A DNA stretch of 64,000 nt from Sinomonas susongensis. Lineage in GTDB: Bacteria > Actinomycetota > Actinomycetes > Actinomycetales > Micrococcaceae. This document shows, in pieces, positions 8,782 through 16,003 of the stretch. The position numbers and the translations under genes are program-made. Within the stretch, counting starts at the first letter, position 1. The number at the start of each line of letters is the position of its first letter. The notes beneath the pieces are model-generated. The model was given only the letters and a program-made list of their open reading frames with translations, had not been told where the DNA came from and searched no databases. The stretch is from assembly GCF_005877005.1 (NCBI RefSeq), contig NZ_SSNH01000009.1:14249-78248 (forward strand), given 5' to 3'.

Positions 8782-9294
8782 TTGTCGTATTCAGTCCCGG
8801 ATCTGTCCGCCTACCTGAGCGGCGTATGGACGGTCGAACGGACCCTCGTCGACCGTGCGACCGGTGCCCGGGGCACGTTCTCCGGGACCGTCACCTTCGG
8901 CCCTCCCGAAACCGCGGGCGACGACGGCGCCCTCCTCCAGCGTGAGAGCGGCCGCCTCCGCTGGGGGCAGCACGAGGCCAAGGCGACGCGCGAATACGTC
9001 TGGCGCCCGACCGCTTCGCCTGACACCATGGACGTCTTCTTCCCCGACGGGCGCTTCTTCCACACCGTGCGCCTGGGCGCAGTTCGGCCGGGCGCGGGCG
9101 ATGGCGGCGACCAGGGTCCTAGGTGGCAGGCCGAGCACTGGTGCGCGCCGGACGACTACCGGGTCGCCTACACGGTGCTCGGACCGGATGAGCTGCAGTA
9201 CGAGTGGGATGTCCGGGGCCCCCGGAAGGACCAGCTCCTCACCACCAGGCTGCGGCGCGACGTCGGCAGGGTCGGCGGCCACCCCTCCCGCTGA
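8782..9294 (+). CDS. DUF6314 family protein
   Basis: A 170-residue soluble protein of the DUF6314 type, judged from DLSAYLSGVWTVERTLVDRATG, the FSGTVTF strand, the REYVWRP motif and the FFHTVRL/WCAPDDYRV strands: a beta-barrel-like fold of unknown function. The only usable start before the conserved region is TTG at 8782, one base after the tRNA-Arg discriminator. A GGGGG ribosome site would lie inside the tRNA acceptor stem. After tRNA 3' processing the mRNA would begin about one base before the start codon. A start further inside (CTG at 8803) is less likely. Confidence 0.8.
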   Translation: MSYSVPDLSAYLSGVWTVERTLVDRATGARGTFSGTVTFGPPETAGDDGALLQRESGRLRWGQHEAKATREYVWRPTASPDTMDVFFPDGRFFHTVRLGAVRPGAGDGGDQGPRWQAEHWCAPDDYRVAYTVLGPDELQYEWDVRGPRKDQLLTTRLRRDVGRVGGHPSR

Positions 9295-9297
9295 ATC

Positions 9298-10446
9298 TCA
9301 GACGTTCTTGTTGAAGACGTCCAGGCCGAAGCGGTTGAGCCCCGGCGTGTTCGCGTACCCGAGGTACGGGAGATGGAAGAGGTCCTCGATGCTCGCGAGG
9401 AGGCTGTAGTGGTTGTACGGCGTTGTCGACCACGTGCCACCCGCCGTGGACGGCGAGAGAACGAGCGTCCCGACCCGGCCCCCGCCCATTCCCGCGATTC
9501 CCGGCAAGGGAGCATTCGGGCCCGGGCCCTCGCCGCAGCACGCCGTCGAATCCTGCTGCGGGCTGTCCGACTCGTCGAACGTGATGACGAGCACGCCGTC
9601 CTGCTTGAAGGCCGGGGAACCGGTGATGACCGGGACCCACTGCTTGAGCCACGCATCGGCCGAGACGAGTCCGCCCGGCTCGCCGTCGACGCATGGCGAA
9701 TCGTGGCCGTCGTGGCAGAGGTTCGGAGTGATGAAGGAGACGTCCGGGGTGGACGAGACTGACGCCACGTCGTGCGTGAGGGCCGAAAGGTCGACGTCGT
9801 TCGTGGCGCACGACGGCGAGCCTGTGATGCCCGCGAAGTACACGAAGGGGTTGTGCCGCGCGGCGTACTGGTCGCCGACGCGCGCCTTCTGGGTGTCGTC
9901 CACTGCGCCGAGCTGGGGATGTCGGCAGGCGGTTCCCATGTCCTCCATGTAGCCCTTCCAGGACTTCCCCGCCCCTGCGAGCTGGTCCGCGAGCGTCGGC
10001 ACGCCCGTCGGGTAGACGCAGCCGCTGCCTACGGCTTGGCCCGGCGAGACGGTTCCCGTCTGGGCGAACGGGGTGTAGCTTTGGCAGTCCGCCTGCGTCT
10101 GGTCGTTGGGGCCCTGGCCGGAGATCTCGGCGATGTAGTTGTCGAGGGAGTTGTGCCCGATGCCGTAGTACGAGTTCAGGAGCACTCCCTGCGAGCGCAG
10201 CGTCTGGGAGAGATAGGGCGCCTGCGAGCCGGAGCCCCACGTTTCGTCGTAGCCCTTGTTCTCGAGATTGACAACGAACACGTGGGCGGTCGGCGGAAGG
10301 TACTGCGGCGTCTTGGACGCGGCGGTCGCCTGCCCGAAGCCTCCGCGGAGGAGCCCTGCCGCGACGAGGAGGATCACGGCGACGGCGGCAAGGACGATGG
10401 CGGGCACGCGCCGCCGTGGCACGGCGAGGAGGGGGAGGCGGTTCAT
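9298..10446 (-). CDS. Secreted phosphoesterase (alkaline/acid phosphatase family)
   Basis: A 382-residue exported protein of the phosphoesterase family (PF04185, phospholipase C/acid phosphatase type). After basic RRRVPAIVL a single hydrophobic helix (about residues 14-34) acts as signal or anchor. The catalytic region begins HVFVVNLENKGYDETWG, then YIAEISGQGPNDQ, FVYFAGI, and the metal-binding VLVITFDESDS. The ATG at 10446 overlaps the stop of the upstream phosphoesterase as ATGA, indicating translational coupling. An alternative ATG at 10458 is too close to the GGAAGG site. Likely releases phosphate from organic esters outside the cell. Confidence 0.85.
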   Translation of the reverse strand: MNRLPLLAVPRRRVPAIVLAAVAVILLVAAGLLRGGFGQATAASKTPQYLPPTAHVFVVNLENKGYDETWGSGSQAPYLSQTLRSQGVLLNSYYGIGHNSLDNYIAEISGQGPNDQTQADCQSYTPFAQTGTVSPGQAVGSGCVYPTGVPTLADQLAGAGKSWKGYMEDMGTACRHPQLGAVDDTQKARVGDQYAARHNPFVYFAGITGSPSCATNDVDLSALTHDVASVSSTPDVSFITPNLCHDGHDSPCVDGEPGGLVSADAWLKQWVPVITGSPAFKQDGVLVITFDESDSPQQDSTACCGEGPGPNAPLPGIAGMGGGRVGTLVLSPSTAGGTWSTTPYNHYSLLASIEDLFHLPYLGYANTPGLNRFGLDVFNKNV

Positions 10447-11720
10447 GCGAGGTTCCATCCTTCCGCGACGGCCTTCGTCTTGAGGGGTGTCCATTCGTCC
10501 TCGGGGTCGCCGCCGGGGAGGGGCGTACACGCCGGACCCGCCACGAACGGCGGAACGGTGAAGGCCGGCGCCGAGAGGTTCGGCGCCGCCGAGAAGTCGA
10601 GGACCTGAGCAATGTTGCTCGCGTTCGCGTCTCGCGGGGTGAGCGCCGGAAGGCCCCAGCGCCACTCGATCGCCTTGAGCACCGACGTGTGGTCGTAGAC
10701 TCCGGACGCGACCGAGCCCCGCCGGGCGTAGGGCGAGACGACGAGGGCTGGCACGCGGAAGCCGCGCAGGGCGGTCGTCTGGCTCACATCGGGGGCCGTC
10801 GATGGTGCCACGTGGTCGAAGAAGCCGCCCCACTCGTCGAAGTTCACGACGAGGAGCGTTCTCGACCAGGCGGGCGACGTCGTGACGGCGTGGTAGATCT
10901 CGTTCAGGAACAGCTCGCCGGAGCGGACGTCGGCGTGGGGGTGGTCGTCCCCGGAAGTGCCGGAGCTCTCGTCGGTGAACCTCGGATCGACGAAGCTCAC
11001 CGAGGGAAGGGTGCCCGCCGCACAGTCGCTGAGGAACTGGGCGTAGGGCGACGAGATCGGGAGGTACTTCGTGCCCCACAGCGCGAGGAACGGTACGTCG
11101 GAGTAGTAGTACTTGCCGGTCACGCCGGCGGAGGACAGGCGGTCCCAGATCGTGGGCATGGTGGCCGTCACGGTGGAGTTGTGGAGCCGGTCCGTCTGGG
11201 CCGCGTGCTGGTAGAAGCGATTGGGGTAGGTCTCGGCCATGACGGCGGCGTAGTAGTTGTCGCACACCGTCCAAGCGGGCGCGGCCTGGGCGAAGAACGC
11301 GAGATCGGCCGACGTGTAGTAGCCCACCGCGAACTCGTCGTTGTCCCCTGCACGGAGCCAGCCGTCGCACTTTCCGTTGTTGAACTCGATCCGTCCGCCC
11401 TCGTAGGAGTGGTCGGGGTCGGGGTGGCTGCAGCCCTGGTAGTCCGTGAGGTGATGGGTGCCGTGCGGTACCCCGTAGCGGTCGATGTAGGTGAGGCCGG
11501 CCTGCCGGCCGTTGGCGCCGGGGAGCCAGCCGAGGAAATGGTCGAAGGACCTGTTCTCCATCATCACGACGACGATGTGGTCGATCCCGGATGCGCCCGG
11601 GGCGGGCAGCGGCGCCTGCGCGGCGCTGCGGGCAGTCTGCGGCACCGCGCCGGGGAGGGCGGCTGCGCCGGCAGCTGCCACCGTTGCGGCGGAGAGGAAG
11701 TTGCGGCGGGAGATGCTCAC
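10443..11720 (-). CDS. Tat-exported phosphoesterase / phospholipase C family
   Basis: A 425-residue enzyme of the same PF04185 family as its downstream partner, closer to non-haemolytic phospholipase C. Residues 1-30 are a twin-arginine signal (SRRNFLSAATVAAAGAAAL). The catalytic motif IDHIVVVMMENRSFDHFLGW is near residue 50, and VVNFDEWGGFFDHVAPS supplies further metal ligands. Probable role: hydrolysis of phospholipids or other phosphodiesters outside the membrane for phosphate. It leads a two-gene operon, the second gene overlapping by ATGA. A promoter and PHO-like direct repeat lie just upstream. Confidence 0.9.
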   Translation of the reverse strand: MSISRRNFLSAATVAAAGAAALPGAVPQTARSAAQAPLPAPGASGIDHIVVVMMENRSFDHFLGWLPGANGRQAGLTYIDRYGVPHGTHHLTDYQGCSHPDPDHSYEGGRIEFNNGKCDGWLRAGDNDEFAVGYYTSADLAFFAQAAPAWTVCDNYYAAVMAETYPNRFYQHAAQTDRLHNSTVTATMPTIWDRLSSAGVTGKYYYSDVPFLALWGTKYLPISSPYAQFLSDCAAGTLPSVSFVDPRFTDESSGTSGDDHPHADVRSGELFLNEIYHAVTTSPAWSRTLLVVNFDEWGGFFDHVAPSTAPDVSQTTALRGFRVPALVVSPYARRGSVASGVYDHTSVLKAIEWRWGLPALTPRDANASNIAQVLDFSAAPNLSAPAFTVPPFVAGPACTPLPGGDPEDEWTPLKTKAVAEGWNLA

Positions 11721-11738
11721 GGCCCCTAAACCTACCGG

Positions 11739-11783
11739 CTAGTAGAACCTGCCGGGCGGGATGTCACCGAGCGTTCACCCGGA
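11739..11783 (-). promoter_or_regulatory. Candidate promoter with PHO-box-like direct repeat
   Basis: Reading the minus strand, GTGACA (11762-11767) and TACTAG (11739-11744) are spaced by 17 bases. Overlapping this -35 on the plus strand are two 11-base units, TGTCACCGAGC and GTTCACCCGGA (11762-11783), resembling the actinobacterial PhoP PHO box (G[G/T]TCAYYYR[G/C]G). The second unit fits at 10 of 11 positions and the first at 8. Phosphate-starvation control of the two phosphoesterases would make sense, but the repeat orientation is opposite to transcription. Confidence 0.4.
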
Positions 11784-11824
11784 ATTCGCGTGCCTGACCG
11801 AATGTGCCGTGACCCCATGTGCCG

Positions 11825-12241
11825 TCAGGCGCGACGGCGGGCCGTGAGCGCGGGGACGACATGGTCGGTCAGAAGCGGGGCGAGGTCTCCCGGAAGCTCG
11901 GCAGCGAGGTCGAGCCATCGGAGTTCGGCGATCTCCGCCGAGGCATGGACCCTCGAGGGCTCGTAGGTGCCCGGCGCCGTGAACACCGTGGCCTCGATGT
12001 CCGTCCCAGCCTCGTTGGCCGCGCGGGCGATCCAGAAGCCCATCGGTTCGAGCTCCTCTGCCGCCACCGCGATCCCGACCTCCTCGGCGAGCTCTCTGCT
12101 CGCAGCCTCTGCCGGGCTCTCGCCCGCCTCCGGCTTGCCGCCCGGATGCATGAAGCGGTGTGTCCCGCGCTTGCGCACGGTCAGCAGTCGGCCGTCCGGC
12201 GAGAAGACGCAGACGGCAGAAACCACGATGGGAGGAACCAC
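11825..12241 (-). CDS. Nudix hydrolase
   Basis: A 138-residue Nudix-family pyrophosphohydrolase. The box is complete, starting at Gly35: G-KPEAG-E-SPAEAAS-RELAEEVG-I, with the metal-binding REXXEE glutamates. The substrate is unknown: the N-terminal strand VVSAVCVFSPDGRLLTVRKR is like 8-oxo-dGTP or ADP-ribose type enzymes, but nothing decides it. Start is GTG at 12241. It lies 33 bases downstream of the ABC exporter stop on the same strand, so the two may share a transcript. Confidence 0.92.
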   Translation of the reverse strand: MVPPIVVSAVCVFSPDGRLLTVRKRGTHRFMHPGGKPEAGESPAEAASRELAEEVGIAVAAEELEPMGFWIARAANEAGTDIEATVFTAPGTYEPSRVHASAEIAELRWLDLAAELPGDLAPLLTDHVVPALTARRRA

Positions 12242-12274
12242 TCCGCGAGCCTATCGCGGGGCGGGCCCTCTCCC

Positions 12275-14176
12275 TCAGCGGGCGACGTCGAGCCCGGAGT
12301 CTTCGGCGACGGCGACGGCCTGGGCGAACTGGGTGTTGTAGAGCTCGGCGTACCGGCCCTCGGCCGCGAGCAGGTCCGCGTGCGTCCCCCGCTCCACGAT
12401 GCGCCCGTCCTCGACGACGAGGATCTGGTCGGCAGCCCGGATCGTCGAGAGGCGGTGGGCGATGACGAGGGCGGTGCGTCCCGCGAGGGCCTCCGTGAGG
12501 GCAGCCTGGACAGCCGCCTCGTTCGTCGAGTCGAGCGAAGCGGTCGCCTCATCGAGGATCACGACGCGGGGCTGGGCGAGCAGGAGGCGGGCGATCGTGA
12601 GGCGCTGGCGCTCGCCGCCCGAGAGCCGGTATCCGCGCTCCCCCACGACGGTCTCGAGGCCGTCGGGCAACGACCGGACCATGCCGTCCAGCCGGGCCCG
12701 CCGAAGGGCGTCCCAGATTTCGTCGTCCGTGGCGACCGGAGCGGCGAGTCGCAGGTTGGCCGCGATCGATTCATGCAGGAGGTGGCCGTCCTGGGTCACC
12801 ATGCCCACTGTGCGCCGGAGCGAGGCGAACGTCGTGTCCCGGACGTCGACCCCGCCGATCCGGACCGCCCCGGAGTCGACGTCGTACAGGCGCGCGATGA
12901 GCTGCGCCGTCGTCGACTTCCCGGCGCCCGAGGAACCGACGAGCGCTACCGTCTGCCCCGGCTCGACGGCGAACGAGAGCCCGTGGAGGACCTGTTCGCC
13001 CCCGCGGGTGTCGAGTACGGCCACCTCTTCGAGCGAGGCGAGCGAGACCTTGTCCGCGGACGGATACGAGAACCGGACGTCGTCGAACTCGACCGAGACG
13101 GGGCCGTCCGGGAGTGGGCGGGCCGAGTCCTTCTCGCGGATGAGGGGGACAAGGTCGAGCACTTCGAAGACCCGCTCGAAGCTCACGAGCGCGCTCATGA
13201 CGTCGACGCGGGCGTTCGAGAGGGAGGTGATGGGCGCGTAGAGCTTGGTGAGCAGCAGCGCGAGCACGACGACGTCGCCCGCCGCCATCTGCCCGCTCAC
13301 CGCGAGCGCGCCGCCGACCCCATAGACGAGGGCGAGGGCGAGCGAGGAGACGAGCGTGAGCGACGTGATGAAAGCGAACGCGAGGACGGTGCTGCGGACG
13401 CCGATGTCCCGCACGCGCGTCGCCTTCGCGGCGAACTCGGCCGACTCCTCGTCCGGGCGGCCGAAGAGCTTGATGAGGGTCGCTCCCGGCGCCGAGAACC
13501 GCTCCGTCATCTGATTGCCCATCGCGGCGTTGTACGCGGCCGCCTCGCGTCGCATCTCGGCGATCTTCGTGCCCATGCGGCGCGCGGGGAACAGGAAGAG
13601 CGGCAGCAGGAGGAGCGAGAGGAGCGTGACGAGCCACGACTTCTGGAGCATGACGGCGACCGTCAGGATGAGCGAGACGCTGTTGCTCACGACGCCGCTG
13701 AGCGTGCCGGCGAACGCCGACTGGGCGCCGATGACGTCGTTGTTGAGCCGGCTCACGAGGGCGCCCGTCCGCGTCCGCATGAAGAACGCAATCGGCATCT
13801 TCTGGACGTGGTCGAAGACGGCGCGGCGCAGGTCGAGGATCACGCCCTCGCCGATGAGCGAGGACATCCACCGGGAGAGCAGGCTGAAGCCGGCGTCGGC
13901 GACCGCGAGGAGGGCGATGAGGACCGCGAGGAAGACGACGGGGCCGAGGCCCGAACGCGCGACGATCGAATCGACGACCTGCCCCGCGAGGACCGGGGTG
14001 GCCACGGACGCGATGGCGTCGAGGATCGAGACGACGACGAAGACGAGGATGCGCCAGCGGTACGGCCTTGCGAACCGGAGGACCCGCTTGAGGGTGGCCC
14101 TGGTAAAGGGATTGGACCCGTCCTTCGCCTTGCCCATGGCGTGCATGTAGCTCCACGCCGCCCGGTCCATGCTCAT
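12275..14176 (-). CDS. ABC exporter, fused permease-ATPase
   Basis: A 633-residue type I ABC half-transporter that works as a homodimer or heterodimer in the membrane. Residues 1-340 hold six membrane helices (first after RPYRWRILVFV), and residues 370-630 the ATPase: Walker A GSSGAGKS, Q-loop TQDGHLL, signature LSGGERQ, Walker B VVILDEATAS and switch HRLST. Drug, lipid or peptide export are all possible; no neighbouring gene defines the substrate. The catalytic set is complete, so it need not have a degenerate partner. Confidence 0.92.
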   Translation of the reverse strand: MSMDRAAWSYMHAMGKAKDGSNPFTRATLKRVLRFARPYRWRILVFVVVSILDAIASVATPVLAGQVVDSIVARSGLGPVVFLAVLIALLAVADAGFSLLSRWMSSLIGEGVILDLRRAVFDHVQKMPIAFFMRTRTGALVSRLNNDVIGAQSAFAGTLSGVVSNSVSLILTVAVMLQKSWLVTLLSLLLLPLFLFPARRMGTKIAEMRREAAAYNAAMGNQMTERFSAPGATLIKLFGRPDEESAEFAAKATRVRDIGVRSTVLAFAFITSLTLVSSLALALVYGVGGALAVSGQMAAGDVVVLALLLTKLYAPITSLSNARVDVMSALVSFERVFEVLDLVPLIREKDSARPLPDGPVSVEFDDVRFSYPSADKVSLASLEEVAVLDTRGGEQVLHGLSFAVEPGQTVALVGSSGAGKSTTAQLIARLYDVDSGAVRIGGVDVRDTTFASLRRTVGMVTQDGHLLHESIAANLRLAAPVATDDEIWDALRRARLDGMVRSLPDGLETVVGERGYRLSGGERQRLTIARLLLAQPRVVILDEATASLDSTNEAAVQAALTEALAGRTALVIAHRLSTIRAADQILVVEDGRIVERGTHADLLAAEGRYAELYNTQFAQAVAVAEDSGLDVAR

Positions 14177-14245
14177 GCGCCGGTCACCGCCTTTCCGTGC
14201 CTTGTCAGGATAGGCCCGGACGCGGATCCCTCACACAAGTGAAGC

Positions 14246-14286
14246 GCCCGCCGGCTCGCGATTGGGGGGTGCGCGAGCCGGCGGGC
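14246..14286. other. Perfect 15-bp GC-rich hairpin between divergent genes
   Basis: A perfect 15-bp inverted repeat (14246-14260 with 14272-14286, loop of 11 bases) in the 210-base space between two genes transcribed away from each other. It would fold in RNA from either strand. No U-tract follows. It may be a leader hairpin of the ABC exporter, the end of an unseen small transcript, or a protein-binding site. Confidence 0.8.
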
Positions 14287-14386
14287 CTGAATTCAGCATA
14301 GATCACCCTGCGGCGGTCGTAAAATCAGACTCGGCCGACACGCCGTCTGCCCCGGGAGCCGCCCGACCTGACCAGAAAGGTGCTGA

Positions 14387-15121
14387 ATGTCCGTCTCCGC
14401 CGTCGCGTTCCAGCGCTGGATCAGCCAGCTGGCGCCCGGGTCGAGCACGGCTGACGTGTGCCGCCAGTCGGGCGTCAAGCGGAGCACCCTTGCCCAGCAG
14501 CTCGTGCGGGGGAAGGTCGCGGAGACGACCGTCGTCGCCGTCGCGCGGGCGTACGGGCGAAACCCCGTACTGGGCCTCGCGGAGTTCGACCAGTACCGCG
14601 AGCTGGCAGTGAGCGTCGCGCCGCCGACGGACGCGGAGGTCCTGAGCCAGACCCCGACGGCGCGCCTCCTCCAGGAGCTCCTCGTGCGGGTGGGCGCCCA
14701 GCCGGCCGGCCCCGCACCGGCGGTCCCGGCGGACGAGGGCTTGGGCGAGCGGCCCGCGGTGAGGCAGTGGGTCGAGGCGATCGACGACGGCGAACTCCGG
14801 CACCGCGTGAGCCTCGCCGCGGGCATCGCCCCGCAGAACTACTCGGCGCAGCTGAGCGCGAACCGGCTCACGCCCGAGCTGGCGGTCCGGACAGCGCGGG
14901 AGGCCGGCGTCGGGCTCCGCAACGGCCTCGTCGTGACCGGGCTCGTCACGGCTGACGAAGCCGGGTGGCCGCCGTCGGCAGTCCAGGACGCCCTCGGGCG
15001 GCTGAGCGACGCCGAGCTGACGCTGCTCGCGTCGGAGCGCCTCGCCGTGCTGGGCCGCTCGCTCAAGCGCCAGGAACACGACGAGCGGGCCGCCCGGCGA
15101 GCATGGGACCATCTAGCGTGA
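14387..15121 (+). CDS. Putative regulator with two HTH-like repeats
   Basis: A 244-residue soluble protein of unrecognised family. Two segments look like a duplicated helix-turn-helix unit: residues 8-67 (FQRWISQLAPG...SGVKRSTLAQQLVRG) and about 126-187 (RQWVEAIDDGELRHRVSLAAGIAPQNYSAQLSANR), each with W, a turn GV/GI, and a hydrophobic T/VAxAR helix. A Pro/Ala linker separates them and the C-terminus is charged. The ATG follows AGAAAGGTGCTGA. Its stop overlaps the start of the seven-TM gene, so the two are coupled: a cytoplasmic DNA-binding or adaptor protein paired with a membrane sensor is my inference. Confidence 0.65.
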   Translation: MSVSAVAFQRWISQLAPGSSTADVCRQSGVKRSTLAQQLVRGKVAETTVVAVARAYGRNPVLGLAEFDQYRELAVSVAPPTDAEVLSQTPTARLLQELLVRVGAQPAGPAPAVPADEGLGERPAVRQWVEAIDDGELRHRVSLAAGIAPQNYSAQLSANRLTPELAVRTAREAGVGLRNGLVVTGLVTADEAGWPPSAVQDALGRLSDAELTLLASERLAVLGRSLKRQEHDERAARRAWDHLA

Positions 15122-15849
15122 TCTGGCTACAGTGGGCGACCTGCGCGGTCGTCACGATCCTCCTGCTGACGCGGCTTCCCGCGTTCCTGCACGGCCACAA
15201 CCGACTCATGTTCTGGCTCATGACACTGCTGGATCTCGCAGTCCTGCTGAGCATCGAGGGCCCCTACCTCGCCGTCGATCGCCTGCTCGGGGGCCACAAC
15301 ATGGCGAACCTCATCCTCCGCTTCGTCATCTACGGCTTCGTCCTCCTGCTCGGCGTTCGAGTGGCCCGGGCGTTCTCGGGCTACCGGGCGGAGCGCGCGC
15401 TCCTCGGGCCGTTCGGGCTCGGGCTGCTCGCCGCGTCGAGCGCAGTCCTCGTGGCCTCCTTCGTGCTTTCCGACGTGACCACCTCGCGCGTCGGGTTCAA
15501 CACGCCCGACCTCGAACTGTGGCCGGCGGTCTACGGCACGATGGGACGGATCTACCCGACGTTCACGGGCATCGTGCTGCTTCCGGTCCTCGCCTCGACG
15601 GTGCGGCGCCCCGGCCCGCCCCTCCTGAGGTGGGCCGCCGCGTTCCTCGGCCTCGGCTACGTGGACCTCGCCGTCTCGAACATCATCACTGTCCTTCCGA
15701 AGGAGGACCTGTGGCTCTCGCAGAGCATCAACTACAGCACCATCCTGCTGATCTGCGTCGGCCTGGCGCTCGTGTGGGTGTCGTCGGTCCTGGGCAAGGC
15801 GCGCTCGCGCAACTTTGTCGGCGCCGACGAAAAAAATCCACACACTTGA
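15103..15849 (+). CDS. Seven-TM membrane protein coupled to the HTH gene
   Basis: A 248-residue integral membrane protein with seven predicted helices (near 7-24, 34-52, 68-86, 95-120, 145-165, 170-190, 205-228) and short loops, almost nothing outside the membrane. It resembles the poorly characterised MAB_1171c-like 7TM proteins found beside HTH regulators in actinobacteria, but I cannot confirm this. ATG at 15103 overlaps the regulator by 19 bases; GTG at 15118 gives a GTGA overlap and is equally plausible. Possible sensor or transporter. Confidence 0.75.
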   Translation: MGPSSVIWLQWATCAVVTILLLTRLPAFLHGHNRLMFWLMTLLDLAVLLSIEGPYLAVDRLLGGHNMANLILRFVIYGFVLLLGVRVARAFSGYRAERALLGPFGLGLLAASSAVLVASFVLSDVTTSRVGFNTPDLELWPAVYGTMGRIYPTFTGIVLLPVLASTVRRPGPPLLRWAAAFLGLGYVDLAVSNIITVLPKEDLWLSQSINYSTILLICVGLALVWVSSVLGKARSRNFVGADEKNPHT

Positions 15850-15857
15850 TGAATAGG

Positions 15858-15974
15858 TTCACATATTCATTACTCTGTGTGAGAATCATGGATGTGTGAA
15901 CGCGGCCGTCAGGGGGATGGGCGCTTCAGCATTGGGGGGATGAGTGGCGGCGGCCTTCGGGCCGCCTCCACTCA
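15858..15974 (+). ncRNA. Candidate small RNA between convergent genes
   Basis: In an AT-rich patch, TTCACA (15858-15863) and GAGAAT (15881-15886) are exactly 17 bases apart, promoter spacing pointing rightward. About 50 bases beyond the expected start (near 15893) stands a strong hairpin with a TTCG tetraloop (15941-15974). No convincing ORF lies between. A transcript of roughly 80 bases would result. Alternatively the patch is simply the 3' end of the 7TM gene followed by its terminator. Low confidence. Confidence 0.3.
15941..15974. terminator. Bidirectional terminator with TTCG loop
   Basis: A near-perfect hairpin, TGAGTGG-C-GGCGGCC, loop TTCG, GGCCGCC-T-CCACTCA, with one internal mismatch. 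It sits between the 3' ends of the seven-TM gene (plus) and the alpha-mannosidase gene (minus) and can serve both. Confidence 0.75.
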
Positions 15975-16003
15975 GCCAAGGAGTGGGCCCTCCGGATCCG
16001 GCC

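Noticed and set aside
11819-14242. 807-residue ORF opposite the ABC exporter and Nudix genes
   Set aside because: It is an antisense shadow typical of high-GC DNA, rich in Arg, Glu and Gly with no motif. The minus strand encodes two complete known families.
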